DNA of 64,000 nt from Symsagittifera roscoffensis (GCF_963678635.1 NC_087069.1:36809959-36873958); one strand, 5' to 3'; shown: positions 14,277-26,370, counted from the first letter of the stretch. Notes: generated from the sequence alone by a model not told the origin. A program made the numbers and translations.

Positions 14277-14420
14277 TCTTGGATTCCAGAGACAAATCTG
14301 TAAATTTTGTGGGAGTGATCGAAGAAAACGAAAGAACGAAGAAGAACAAAAAGAGCGTCCTTGTTGAGGAATCCGCTTACAATTCACAAAGTACACAGCT
14401 CGGCCTCGTAATAACCAAAC
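14277..14420. repeat. Dispersed ~150-bp repeat, copy 2
   Basis: This aligns with 9425-9575 (see that entry). It contributes the C-terminal half of a spurious 113-codon plus-strand ORF. Confidence 0.6.
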
Positions 14421-14431
14421 AGTTGTTGTGA

Positions 14432-15388
14432 GGTGAGCAGTTCCCCCTTCACGCCCCCCTTTGGCACCTTTTTGATCACTAGTTTGGTTTCAATGATTTC
14501 TGATTGTTTTCCTCGCACTTTTATTTTACACCGATAAATTGAATTTATGACCTTTTTGGCAGTTGGAGCACTGACAAACCAACATACCGCAAAAAAAAAC
14601 TCTCACCGTTTCGTAATGGTTGTACTTTACAATTCTCAAAACATTTGGCTTAAACTACATGAAAAAAATGAACATGAAATGATTTGATAAAGAACTTGGC
14701 GACTCTTCCTTGAAGTGCCTGGCGAGTAGCTTATGATAAAAACAGGTGTTGCACTTTTATTACTTATGTTTTCAAAAAAAAAATTGCCATCCGCAATTTG
14801 AAGTGAAAAACAAAATTTCCTGCTTATGCGATTTTCAAAAATGAAGTTTACCCAAAACTTGAAACACCCAACACTTTACAAAATTGATTGAAGATAAGTT
14901 ATTATTATCATTTTGAGCTGCCGTCAATTTTATCTTTAGGTTTGGAATACATCAAAGACGTAAACATCAATTACATCAAAAGCTGATGTAAAAAAACTAT
15001 TCAATAAGTAAGAAGTAAATGTTACAGTGCAGAAATATTCAATCTTTTCTTAAAAATATATACAAATAACTTTTGTTAATTGTAAGGAACAGAAAAATAG
15101 CACTATAGAAGGTTTACGGTAGTTTAAATAATGTTTTATAGCTCACTTTGAGCTGGTTTATTGTGAACAAAAACTGAGTTTTGTAACCTTTGTTTTTTAT
15201 GTTATAATGGGCGAGATAACTGTTTCTGGCTCAAAAGAAGGCACTGAAATTGGTTGAAAACTGTACATATAATTCAATAGGCCTAATTTGAAGGCATCAT
15301 AACCAATCCAACTTTTTTACGCAGCTGAGTTATTTTCTGGCGTTTTTTAACAGATGAACATATCTCCCGGGTCGAGGTCGTGGTTTTA
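14432..15388. other. Non-coding AT-rich spacer
   Basis: I see no ORF with a recognisable domain and no RNA gene signal. Confidence 0.5.
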
Positions 15389-15845
15389 TGTTCAGACCGT
15401 GTAAACCAAAGTACAACATTTTCAGACCGTTGGGACCAGAATATGGTATGTTCAGACCGTGTGGACTGAGTGAATCCGCTTTCAGACCATGTGGACCCAA
15501 GAAATGTGTGGACCAAAGGAATCTAGTTTCAGACCGTGTGGAACGGAGGAATCCGGTTTTAGACCGCGTGGACCATTAAAATCTGGTTTTGGACCGTGTG
15601 GACCAAAAAAACCCGGTTTCAGACCATGTGGACCAACAAAATCCGGTTTTGGACCGTGTGGACCGAAGAAATCCGGTTTCAGACCGTGTGGACCAACAAA
15701 ATCCGGTTTCAGACCATGTGGACCAAAGGAATCCGGTTTCAGACCGCGTGGACCAACAAAATCCGGTTTCAGACCGTGTGGACCAAAGGAATCCTGGTTT
15801 CAGACCGTGTGGAACCAAGGAATCCGGTTTGAGACCGTGAGGAAC
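15389..15845 (+). repeat. 30-bp minisatellite, about 15-16 units
   Basis: The core unit is roughly TTTCAGACCGTGTGGACCAA plus a variable 10-nt part (AGGAATCCGG or CAAAATCCGG). Starts fall every 30 bp from 15528 to 15768, with looser copies at 15391-15480. Because 30 is divisible by three, several frames on both strands stay open. One plus frame (15489-15986) reads as a GFRPCGPxxS decapeptide repeat of 165 residues. No signal peptide, splice context or flanking domain supports expression, so I call it a minisatellite. Confidence 0.9.
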
Positions 15846-15880
15846 GACAGAACTACCCGGGTTGTCCTCCATTTAAAAAA

Positions 15881-15991
15881 GCTTATCATACAATTCCTTC
15901 CAGAAAAAAGTTATCATTTAATTACTTGCATGGGTTCCATGGAAAAAATGGTTATCATAGAATTTCCATTTATAAAAATTGTATGATAAGC
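15881..15991. repeat. Small inverted-repeat element with 15-bp perfect termini
   Basis: GCTTATCATACAATT at 15881-15895 is the exact reverse complement of AATTGTATGATAAGC at 15977-15991. The interior (about 80 nt) has no coding potential and contains partial repeats of the terminus. It is the best copy of the hairpin family seen at 8346-8384, and degraded relatives lie at about 16120-16160 and 16300-16345. It is MITE-like; the target-site duplication was not resolved. Confidence 0.7.
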
Positions 15992-17706
15992 ATTTTTTTC
16001 ATTGATTTTTTTTACAGGAAAACCTTCAAAAAGAGTTTTTTTGAAAAAATTAAATGAGCTTGATTCGTTTTCTGATTAAGTTTGATCAAGTTGGCTATTT
16101 TTTTATGACAAAAAATAATTGTCATACGATTTCCATTATATGAAAATGGTATTATAAGCACTTTTTCGATAAAACAAATTTTTTTGTTCAAAAAATTTCC
16201 AAAAAAGCATATAGGAAGTTCAAATGAGCCTAAATGGGATTTTTGAATAATTGAAATCATTTTGATCATTAAAATTCTTCACAATATTTTGGACAAAAAA
16301 TGATTATCAAACGATTTCTATTCTGGGAAAATGGTATGATCAACAATTTTTCCATAATCAAATTTTTTGTTCAAAAACTTTTCAAAAACGCATTTAGGAA
16401 TCAACGCAACCTGCTCAAGTGGAGCTCAACCATATCTTTTTTCTGAAATCTGGTAAAATTTCGTTTAGAAATGGTTTTTTCTCCTACCAGTCAGGCTAGC
16501 TATTATCAATAATTTTTTCTTCTAGGACTGATAAGTCTTCGAGTATTTTTTGCATTCACTTAGTTTGCATTTTTTGTTTCAAACCTCTAAAGTTTTCTGT
16601 AGTTTTTATCTTCTGTTGAGAGACTGGCACGTTGGGCTGCGCTAAGATTTAGTGTTTGCCTCATTTTATTTCTTTGTTTTGCTCAATCAGAGTTTTACGC
16701 AAAATTCGCCCGTAAAATTTTTTATCATACCATTATATTTTTATCAAAACCATAACCGAGGTCGAGGGCTTATGTTGCAACCATTCCGTTAAAAAATAAT
16801 TTTTGGCTTGTTGGCCCTTCAGCTTGATGGCCTATACCACACCGCTTGTTTGTGTTAAATTGAGTAGAATTTCGTTTCAAAAAGTTTCAAATTTCAAGCC
16901 AACCGAAGGAAGGTCAAAATAGTAATTTCTGAGGCTAAATGGATTTTCAATCCGATCATTTCAGTCCGCAAACCCGCAACCGGCGATGATCGTTGTCTAT
17001 ACTTCTTGAGAGATCGGATCAATTTCACATCCCCTCATATGGACCGATTTACGGTCCTCTACCCAAGCATTTAATTTTAGTAATTAGCTGAGCGCAGCTA
17101 CGAAAGTGATCGATTCTAATTTGTTGAAATTAGAACTCAAAACTGCTCCGGGAGGATGTTACCTTCGTCTCAGAGACTTGAAACAATTTCGAACTTAGTA
17201 CTTCGTATGGTTTGAATTAGTAATTTGGCCCTGATATAAGAAAATTAGGTTTATAATTCATCATACAGATATTGACAAGAAAATATATAGGTTTTCTTCA
17301 TATCAAATCAGATCTAGGGCAGCAAAACAAGAGCAAATTTCACTGATTTCAGCTTTGCGAGTAGTGTGCTGAAAAATTATCCTATTTTTAAGTGGGATGA
17401 ATTTTAAAACTTCTTATTGTTTTATGCTTATAACGTGGCTTTTTGATTTTCAAAAGGCTATGGAAATAATCGGTAAGTTTTTTTACTTTAAGAAAAATGT
17501 TAGAGACACAAACGTTCCTAAAAGCCTACAAACGTAGTTTTGTAGTTGCTTCGGAGTTTTATATTATTCAAAGAGAACAGGAAAAATTATGTGGACAACT
17601 TCGAAAAAGCTATTAAAATTTTAAAAAATATTCACAAAATTGAGCGATTGATTAAATTTTGTCTGCAAACTTTCTTCAATTTTTTTTCATTCCGGAAAAG
17701 TCGATT
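15992..17706. other. Non-coding spacer with hairpin-family remnants
   Basis: Degraded GCTTATCATAC-type inverted repeats occur up to about 16350. A short stretch at about 17505-17540 matches the UTR-like sequence at 18918-18950 of the fold-back. No gene is supported. Confidence 0.5.
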
Positions 17707-18085
17707 TGAGTTTAAGTCCGGTGTGGCTTTCTCATAGAGTAATTTCGGATAAGATACGCCGTCTGATCGTCACGCTGTTTTATTTTCGGTCGGATAGATT
17801 CGTGCAACTTCTTAATCAAACACCGATCCTTATATCATTCTTATATTTCATAATCCCAATAGATCTAGTATATACTCTTATTCTAGAGCAGTTAGAGGAG
17901 AAGAAGAGCAGCTGTTTACTAAGTTAACTTTATTCTTTTCTGGCTGAAATTATAAATAGTTTCAGCCCTACAAACTATTGTAAGTTTTAGTAACGGATCA
18001 AGATTGGTTACTTCGAAGTATTTTACAGTGATAGTTATCAAGAATAGAACGGGATATATTAATTACTTGTTTTGAATTGGTTCCA
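17707..18085 (-). repeat. Diverged LTR relic, minus orientation
   Basis: The reverse complement of this 379-bp stretch aligns with the 410-bp LTR of the intact element. It begins TG and ends CA, with shared blocks including 'ctcatagagtaatttcgg', 'cggatagattcgtgcaactt' and the terminal 'ggttcca'. The adjoining 'ctcatccgtgg' resembles the inverse of the sequence just inside the intact 3' LTR ('cccggatggg'), so this is the 3' LTR of a minus-strand element and not a solo LTR. Its internal hairpin is conserved (see findings). Confidence 0.85.
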
Positions 18086-19736
18086 CTCATCCGTGGTTAA
18101 GGAAGTTTTTAAGTTTTAAGTTGTTCGAGTGAAGGATGACTGGAGTGAATTTAAATTTCTTCTTTGAGTAGATTCGTTGAAAAGAGTGAAGAGAGAAGAG
18201 TAGCAGTAGCAGAGTAGAAAAAAAATAGATGTTTTTGAGAAGAGAGTAGAGATTGTCGAAAATTGTTTTGAGTTGAAGGATCGTGTCAAGGTTGCAAATT
18301 GATACAGTGATGTGTCGATGTCGATGAGTAGAGCAAGTCTACGTGCATTATTAACTATTTATCAAATAGTGAGATAGGGTTTGACTTCTCTGAATGAAAG
18401 ACCAAGTAATTAGGATCAGAATTTCTGAATTCAATATCGAGTTGGCAATTTTTATTGTTCAATTGATACCTCTGCTGCAATAGTGGTTATATACCTTATA
18501 TCCTGAGAGGGCTGTAACTGCGGCGAACAAAAGTTTTAGGGTACATCTCAAAATAGTACAAACGGGAACCCTCTGGGTCATCAGGGGATCGGTTTCCTGA
18601 GGGGTGGGGACGTCCGCCCCGGCCCTCTCCTAAATCTGCTATTGAGGGTATGCCTAAAAGTTTCAAGATAAATGATCATTTAGTACCAGCAATATCGAAT
18701 TTAGGCGGGCAAAGGAAAGCATAGTTTCCTACTAACCCCTCGCTCTTCTCCTCTCAAGGATCTGACCACCTCAACACAAAAAGTGTTTCCCTCTGGTGAG
18801 ATTGTTCGACTTCGTTTTTAAATGAGCGAGTTAAAATTTTTCAACAGCTTAGTCTAAATACTAGTTTTGAAAAAAAGAAAGGTCAGCTATAATTTTTCAA
18901 AATTGACAGTTCTAACAAACGTTCCTAAAAGCCTACAAACTTAGTTTTTATCATTTGTTCTATCTTTTGTTTTCTTGGTTGTGTCTTTTTCTCAAAAATG
19001 GATTGTTTTGACTCGTGTTTTCTCTGAGTTTATTAGCGTTTCTTATTGTCTTACTAATTTCTTCAATTCGGTTTCGAAAGAATATTTTATTCAGTTTAAT
19101 CTGGAACTTTTCTGGTTTGCGTACCCTGAGATTTTTCTGTAGATGTGGTTGGTATGGTTGGTAGAGAGCTGTGTTGGTTATTTAAGCTCAGCTTTAATTC
19201 CTTCTTCCAACCGGGTTAAGGGAAAGCTTGAAATTTGTGAAAGCGAGTTAAAGTTGTTATCAGTTACTTTACCAAAGTAGAAAATAATTTATTTTTAAAT
19301 ACTGCAGTGGCAAGCTACGCGGAGGAAAAAGTGCGTGAAATGTGAGCCAAAGAGCAAACAGCAAAAGTGAAAATAACAAAAAATAGCACAAATGAAAAAG
19401 ATTAGTTCTTATCTTTATTTATTTCTCATTATTAAGTCAATACTTCGTAAACGGAAGTTACGACACAATTAAAATATTTCATTGCAGCTTATAATCTTGA
19501 CTGCATTTTATAAAATAACAACAAAAAGTGAGCAGCTTTGATTTTTTTAAAAATTCAAAACTTTGCAATGTTTTCATTTTTGTTTGAATTTGATATTGTT
19601 AAATGAGAATTGAGTTAAATGAGAATTTGAAGTTAAATGAGAAATTTGAAGGAAACAGCGAAACACACGTTTGAGAATAATAAGTAAAACGTTAAAAAAT
19701 AGTTAGACTCATGAGGTTCGGGTTCTGACAACAATT

Positions 19737-20345
19737 CCAATGGGAAACTGGTTTTAATTGTGGTCGAGTGCATTTTAAATTTTGGGAGCATATAAATGAC
19801 ATTTTTTTAATATAAAAGTCACCAGAGGAGACCTAGTGCGCGGATGATCTTAAGTTCTTCAGCAGCGGCGGAAAAATCATGGCTAGTATTTTGTTTTAGA
19901 CTATAGTGATCGTGATTAAATTTCGTGTTATGAATGTTCACTAAAGGGGAATCGGTGATGAAGAGCTATCTAGAAAGTTGCGTTGGTTGAAGTGGTAAAC
20001 TTTGTTTTTGCAATACTTCATGCAAGCAGTTGATTTCACGCTCTTTAAGAATTTGGAAGTTAAAGGTTAGTTGGAAGTGATCCATTTTGCTAAAGAATGA
20101 TTCGCATGCATCGGTGTTTCGTGGTGCAAGTTCAATTACGTGATCAAATTTTTTTAGTCCTATTTGAATCAAAAATGTAATCGGTTTGAATAAAAAATTT
20201 CTCAGTTCTTTGGGAGATACTGCGGGATTGGTGTCATAGGATGACTCTTCCTAGTAGTGGATGAATGTGTGGTCATCATAGTGAGTGATAGAGAACTGGT
20301 TACTATTGAGACTTGCGTGCGATGAAGCAGTTTAGTATTTTTGAG
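19737..20345 (-). pseudogene. ORF3-like (597-residue protein family) relic, left arm
   Basis: On the minus strand this reads segments such as KKFDHVIELA, ACESFFSKMDHFQLTF and LKEREINCLHEV. These align with FDRKFDHIISEA, AYESFKERFQIFSLTFHF and HERDLHCSHDIM in the intact 597-residue protein. Further 3' it matches the FAVGTEE...LLWPLLQTK region. Stops and frameshifts interrupt it. The conservation shows that the 597-residue gene is a standing component of this element family. Confidence 0.8.
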
Positions 20346-20479
20346 AGTCCACTATAAGCAAATTGGTTGAGGTGGAGTGCAGTGGTGAGTTGATGAAAAA
20401 TTAGTGTCACCAACTCGTTTTTGTCTGTATTTCTTCTCACTGGTACCTTTAAAGGGTTAATAAAAATTTAAAAGAATAT

Positions 20480-21935
20480 CCAGGAGAATGTAGGGGGAAA
20501 GGAAAACTCAATTTGGTATTCATTGTAGTCTTCTTTGTAGGTATTTGAGTTACCAGCTGTTTCAGCAAGTTTTCTGAGTTTTTGATCCATAGATTGTCTT
20601 TGCATGTTGTCCATTTTGGTAAAAAGTTCAAGAAATTACTGTGTATGCATAAGATGTTGTATATCTGATTTGAATGCTATGCCTATGATTTGTTACCTTT
20701 TATTAGGGATTCGAGCTATTGTGCGTGTGCATTCGCGTATTAGTTTCTTCAAAGGGTGTGAGAAGATATTTTTTTCGCTAAAATTAAGTTGTACTACATT
20801 GTGGCTATAATATGATCCAAATGGGACAGCAGAATTCCAACAAAATGTCCTTCGTGATAATGTATTGACAAATTGGATTTTTTTTTGGAAAATTTCGGTA
20901 TTCAGTGGTAGCATCTTTTACCTTCGGTCGAATAATTACAGTGCCGAGATTGTATATAAACTTTGAGCGGTTGCCCCAGGTCAGGTATTCCGCATAAGGT
21001 ATTTTTGATTTTGCTAATGCCAACAATTGTAAAATCACTGTTGTTTTTAGTTCACATAAGTTCCGTAAGGTTTCAAATTCTGATAATTACATTTCTTGAA
21101 AATTAATACTGATAAAATAGTCGAGTTTCTTAAAAAGATTAATGTCATAATGGATTGCGCCAAACTACATGTTAATTTTTAGTGATAACTATTGAAGTCG
21201 CTTACTGAGACGATTTTTTGTTAGGAGTTTTCCACCAATATTTCCAATATTTTTCTATTATGTGTTTGGTACGAAAGTTTTTTCATCCTCTCTGTTTTGA
21301 TTGGGAGCGTGTTTGAGAGTTATGTCATTCCTGTTTCATATCAAATCCGTCTTCATATTCGACTTGTATTTCTGATTAATGACTTCGAAAAATGATTAGC
21401 AATATGTGCATGCTAATTTTGTTTCAGAGTGCATTTGAAAACGTGTTAATTTTTTTCTATTCATTCTATGGTTCTTTACGGGTTTGCATGTGATCTAAGT
21501 CTAATTGGGTGTAAGTGATCAGATTGAAAATGGATTCTAGAAAAAAAATGTTTTGAAAGCTAACATTCTTGCAGGAAATTTAGCGACTTGAAAAGTTTTA
21601 AATAGGTCCTCAGGAAAGCAAAAATTGGTTGCCTGGGTGCGGATGATGTGATCGCAACTTCTTTGATAATTCTTAAAAACTAAGCGGATTCCTTGATATG
21701 ATTTGGCGTCATCTTTTATATTGCCTGCTAGTTAAACTTTTTCAAGCTGGATTTTTCAATCAAAAAAAACAGTTTTTTGATATGCTGTGTTTTTGGGCTA
21801 GCATTATAATTTGAAAGTTTACTTAATCCAATGTGAGGTATCCAGTTTTTATCGTGGATGTCGAAGTTAAATTTCCCTGTGCACCGTGGTAAGGGAATTT
21901 TTATCTAATTGTTTATGGCCTTGATATTGTATAAA
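20480..21935 (-). pseudogene. Env-like glycoprotein relic, left arm
   Basis: Minus-strand fragments match the intact env-like protein in order. The pieces include a GYLTLD-type match to HIGINN context, ATNFCFPEDLFKTFQVAK against ATIVWFPEDTCTTFQVAK, LALAKSKIPYAEYL against LALAVLKIPYAGYL, and NTLSRRTFCWNSAVP with SHNVVQLN. The frame is broken many times. Confidence 0.8.
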
Positions 21936-21944
21936 AAATCGTCT

Positions 21945-22215
21945 CAGTAAGCGACTTCAAGAGTTATCACTAAAAATTAACGCGCAGTTTGGCGCAATCC
22001 ATTATGACATTAATCTCTTTATGAAACTCGACTGTTTTATCAGTATTAATTTTCAAGAAACTTAATTATCAGAACTTGAAACCTTACAGAAGTCATTTGA
22101 ACTAAAAACAATAGAGATTTTACAATTGTTAGCATTAGCAAAACCAAAAGTACCTTATGCGGAATACCTGACCTAGGTCAACCGCTCAAAGTTTATATAC
22201 AATCTCGGCATTTCA
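21945..22215 (+). pseudogene. Internal env-like fragment, plus orientation
   Basis: From 'cgtctcagtaagcgac' this reads plus-strand env-like sequence (LSEL-, LALAKPKVPYAEYL-type) and stops abruptly at 'aatctcggcatttcaac'. There it switches into inverted ORF3-like sequence. It is nearly the same as 23086-23360. Confidence 0.75.
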
Positions 22216-22850
22216 ACATTTCCATTGGGATATTTGGTTTTAATTATGGTCGAGTGCATTTAAAATTTTGGGAGCATATGAATGACATTTTTTTACGTAA
22301 AAGTGTCCAGAGGAGACCTAGTGCGAGGATGATCTTATTTTCTTCAGCAACGGCGGAAAAGTCATGGCTAGTAATTTGTTTTAGAGTATAGTGATCGTGA
22401 TTAAATTTCCCGTTATGAATGTTCACTAAAAGTGGAATCTGTGATGAAGAGCAATCTGGAAAGTTGCGTTGGTTAAAGTGGTAAACTTTGTTTTAGCAAT
22501 ACTTCATGCAAGCAGTTGATGTCACGCTCTTTAAGAATTTAAAAGATAAAGGTTAGTTGAAAGTGATCCAATTTGCTAAAGAATGATTCGCATGCGTCGG
22601 TGTTTCGTGGTGCAAGTTCAATTACATGATCAAACTTTTTTAGTCCTAATTGAATCAAAAATGTAATCAGTTTGAATAAAGAATTTCTCGGTTAGTTGGG
22701 AGATACTGCGGGATTGGTGTCATAGGATGACTCTTCCTAGTAGTCGATGAATGTGTGGTCATCATATGAGTGATAGAGAACTGATTACTATAGAGACTTG
22801 CGTGCGATGAAGCAGTTTAGTATTTTTGAGAGTTTAGTATTTTGTATTCC
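22216..22850 (-). pseudogene. Second inverted ORF3-like fragment
   Basis: This is a minus-strand copy of the 19737-20345 segment. It includes HDFSAVAEENKI and LGLLWTLL, which align to the C-terminal FAVGTEELTTI...LQLLWPLL of the intact 597-residue protein. It ends at about 22850, where inverted env-like DNA resumes. Confidence 0.75.
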
Positions 22851-23085
22851 TTGATATGGTTTGGCGTACTCTTTTATATTGCGTGCTTGTTAAACTTTTC
22901 CAAGCTGGATTTCTCAATAAAAAAACAGTTTTTTGATATGCTGTGTTTTTGGGCTAGCTTTATAAATTGAAAGTTTATTTAATCCAATGTGAGGTATCCA
23001 GTTTTTATTGTGAATATATAAGTTAAATTTCCCTGTGCACCGTGGTAAGGGAATTTTTATCTAATTGTTTATGGCGTTGATATTG
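22851..23085 (-). pseudogene. Second inverted env-like fragment
   Basis: Minus-strand duplicate of 21690-21940 ('ccttgatatggtttggcg...ctgtgcaccgtggtaaggg'). It leads into the second copy of the palindrome centre at about 23086. Confidence 0.7.
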
Positions 23086-23860
23086 TATAAAAAATCGTCT
23101 CAATAAGCGACTTCAAGAGTTATCACTAAAAACTAACACGCAGTTTGGCGCAATCCATTATGACATTAATCTCTTTATGAACCTCGACTGTTTTATCAGT
23201 ATTAATTTTCGAGAAACTTAATTATCAGAACTTGAAAGCTTACATAACTTATTTGAACTAAAAACAACAGAGATTTTACAATTGTTAGCATTAGCAAAAC
23301 CAAAAATACCTTATGCGGAATACCTGACCTAGGGCAACCGCTCAAAGTTTATATACAACCTCGGCACTATAATTATTCGATCGAAGGTAAAAGATGCTAC
23401 CACAGAATACCGATATTTTACAAAAAAAATCCGGTTTGTCAATACATTATCACGAAGGAAGTTTTGTTGGAATACTGCTGTCCCAATTGGATCATATTAT
23501 AGCCACAATGTAGTACAATTTAATCCTAGCAATAAATTCTCACACCCTTTAAAGAAATTTATACCCGAAAGCACAAGCACAATAGCTCGAATCCCTAATA
23601 AAAGTTAACAAATCATAGGTATAGCATTCAAATCAGATATACAACATCACATGCGTACACAACAATTTCTTTAACTTTCTACCAAAACGGACACCGTCCA
23701 AGGACAATCTATAGATCAAAAACTCAGAAAACTTGCTGAAACAGCTGGTAACTCAAATACCTACAAAGAAGACTACAATGGATACCAAATTGAGTTTTCC
23801 TTTCCCCCTACACTCTCCTGGATATCCTTTTAAATTTTTATTAACCCTTTAAAGGTACCA
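23086..23860 (+). pseudogene. Env-like glycoprotein relic, right arm
   Basis: Plus-strand segments read IHYDINL, LSELESLH, LALAKPKIPYAEYL and SHNVVQ, and later a DYNGYQ stretch matching DYSGYF near residue 655 of the intact protein. Multiple stops (for example the tag after the EYLT patch) show it is dead. Confidence 0.8.
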
Positions 23861-24039
23861 GTGAGAAGAAACAAAGACAACAACGAAATTGTGACACTAG
23901 TTTTTCATCAACTCACCACTGCACTCCACCTCAACCAATTTGCTTATAGTGGACTCTCAAAAATGCTAAACTGCTTCATCGCACGCAAGTCTCTATAGTA
24001 ACCAGTTCTTTATCACTCACTATGATGACCACACATTCA

Positions 24040-24540
24040 TCCACTACTAGGAAGAATCATCCTATGACACCAATCCCGCAGTATCTCCCAACTAACCGAG
24101 AAATTCTTTATTCAAACTGATTACATTTTTGATTCAATTAGGACTAAAAAAGTTTGATCATGTAATTGAACTTGCACCACGAAACACCGACGCATGCGAA
24201 TCATTCTTTAGCAAATTGGATCACTTTCAACTAACCTTTATCTTTTAAATTCTTAAAGAGCGTGACATCAACTGCTTGCATGAAGTATTGTTAAAACAAA
24301 GTTTACTCACACTCACACAGGTTACCACTTCAACCAACGCAACTTTCTAGACAGCTCCCCATCACCGACTCCCCTTTTAGAGAACATTCTTAACACGAAT
24401 TTTAATCACAATCACTATTCTCTAAAACAAAATACTAGCCATGACTTTTCCGCCGCTGCTGAAGAAGTTAAGATCATCCGCGCACTAGGTCTCCTCTGGT
24501 GACTTTTATATTTAAAAAATGTCATTCATATGCTCCCAAA
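24040..24540 (+). pseudogene. ORF3-like relic, right arm
   Basis: Plus-strand translation gives LGLKKFDHVIELAP, ACESFFSKLDHFQLTF and KERDINCLHEV, then the LLW-type C-terminal region, with intervening stops. It is the mirror image of the left-arm copy. Confidence 0.8.
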
Positions 24541-25791
24541 ATTTAAAATGCACTCGACCACAATTAAAACCAGTTTCCCAATGGAATTATTGTCAGAACC
24601 CGAACCTCAGGGGTCTAACTATTTTTTAACGTTTTACTTATTATTCTCAAACGTGTGTTTCGCTGTTTCCTTCAAATTTCTCATTTAACTTCAAATTCTC
24701 ATTTAACTCAATTCTCTTTAACAATATCAAATTCAAACAAAAATGAAAACATTGCAAAGTTTTGTATTTTTTAAAAAATCAAAGCTGCTCACTTTTTGTT
24801 GTTATTTTATAAAATGCAGTCAAGATTATAAGCTGCAATGAAATATTTTAATTGTGTCGTAACTTCCGTTTACGAAGTATTGACTTAATAATGAGAAATA
24901 AATAAAGATAAGAACTAACCTTTTTCATTTGTGCTATTTTTTGTTATTTTCACTTTTGCTGTTTGCTCTTTGGCTCACATTTCACGCACTTTTTCCTCAG
25001 CGTAGCTTGCCACTGCAGTATTTAAAAATAAATTATTTTCTACTTTGGTAAAGTAACTGATAACAACTTTAACTCGCTTTCACAAATTTCAAGCTTTCCC
25101 TTAACCCGGTTGGAAGAAGGAATTAAAGCTGAGCTTAAATAACCAACGCAGCTCTCTACCAACCATACCAACCACATCTACAGAAAAATCTCAGGGTACG
25201 CAAACCAGAAAAGTTCCAGATTAAACTGAATAAAATATTCTTTCGAAACCGAATTGACGAAATTAGTAAGACAATAAGAAACGCTAATAAACTCAGAGAA
25301 AACACGAGTCAAAACAATCCATTTTTGAGAAAAAGACACAATCAAGAAAACAAAAGATAGAACAAATGATAAAAGCTAAGTTTGTAGGCTTTTAGGAACG
25401 TTTGTTAGAACTGTCAATTTTGAAAAATTTTAGCTGACCTTTCTTTTTTTCAAAACTAGTATTTAGACTAAGCTGTTGAAAAATTTTAACTCGCTCATTT
25501 AAAAACGAAGTCGAACAATCTAACCAGAGGGAAACACTTTTTGTGTTGAGGTGGTCAGATCCTTGAGAGGAGAAGAGCGAGGGGTTAGTAGGAAACTATT
25601 CTTTCCTTTGCCCGCCTAAATTCGATATTGCTGGTACTAAATGATCATTTATCTTGAAACTTTTAGGCATACCCTCAATAGCAGATTTAGGAGAGGGCCG
25701 GGGCGGACGTCCCCACCCCTCAGGAAACCGATCCCCTGATGACCCAGAGGGTTCCCGTTTGTACTATTTTGAGATGTACCCTAAAACTTTT

Positions 25792-26370
25792 CTAAAGGCG
25801 CCTGTGGCTGGCGCCGAAATATCCTAATTTTGAGGAGGATGTGCGCGCCAAAAAATTCAATTTTTCGCCAAATTTTTCCAAAAAGGTCCAAAATTGCCTT
25901 TTTGGCCTGTTTTTTTTTCAAATATTCGCCTGCGGTGCAAAAATTGTGGTCAAATCAGGCTCTTTTTAGTGAAAAGGGAGACCTCAAAAAATCACTTTGG
26001 TCGACCTAAAAAAAAACCAAAATTATTGGATTGTTTTTGAAAATCTGCACCCCCTCGAGAAAATCCTAGATCCCTCCCTGCATAACCTGAAAAGTCGTGC
26101 AAAGCTATTTCTTGCAACCCAAACAATTTTAGAACCTAATAGAAAATGAACTAAAACTGATTCTAATGGATATTTTGTGTTTGAAATGAAAAAAAAACTC
26201 TGAAAACTTATTCAGTTTAAGTGCCAAAAATTATGAATTGAAACGGATTATTTCAGAAAAAATTGGATAATACTGAAACTTTATTTTTCCACAAATAATT
26301 GATTGTTTTGGCTATATAATCAGTTTTGCGGTCTAAATTCTAGATCTGTAGTACCCGCATCCAGTTTCGA
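25792..26370. other. Non-coding spacer with GGCGCC repeats
   Basis: It begins with a GGCGCC...GGCGCC inverted pair (about 25797-25819) followed by AT-rich sequence. No gene is seen. Confidence 0.45.

Larger units (their letters stand above)
18529..21940 (-). repeat. Left arm of the large inverted repeat
   Basis: The left arm starts at 'aaaagttttagggtacatc' and pairs with the right arm ending at 25791. In minus orientation it contains 3'UTR-like DNA (18529-19730), an ORF3-like pseudogene and an env-like pseudogene. Its 3'UTR part shares 'taacccggttgga' with the intact element (near 52877). Confidence 0.85.
17707..25791. mobile_element. Decayed, palindromic (fold-back) relic of a retroelement related to the intact 35.5-54.4 kb element
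   Basis: An LTR relic at the left is followed by minus-strand 3'UTR, ORF3-like and env-like sequence up to about 21940. There are then two alternating inverted segments, and finally a plus-strand env-like, ORF3-like and 3'UTR arm ending at 25791. The outer arms (18529 onward and up to 25791) are reverse complements over kilobases; for example the 'cctgaggggtggggacgtccgcc' stretch near 18598 matches its inverse near 25722. Every coding part carries stops and frameshifts. Gag, protease, RT and integrase were not recognised, so only the 3' half of the parent element is present. Confidence 0.85.
23086..25791 (+). repeat. Right arm of the large inverted repeat
   Basis: Reverse complement of the left arm. 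It ends at 'ctaaaactttt' (25781-25791), after which the sequence ('tctaaaggcgcc...') is unrelated to the left flank. No LTR follows on this side. Confidence 0.85.

Noticed and set aside
14090-14431. 113-codon Lys-rich ORF
   Set aside because: Its second half is the dispersed repeat also present at 9425-9575, and its composition reflects A-rich DNA.
15389-15845. CRISPR-like array
   Set aside because: Units are contiguous 30-bp tandem repeats without unique spacers, in a eukaryotic context.
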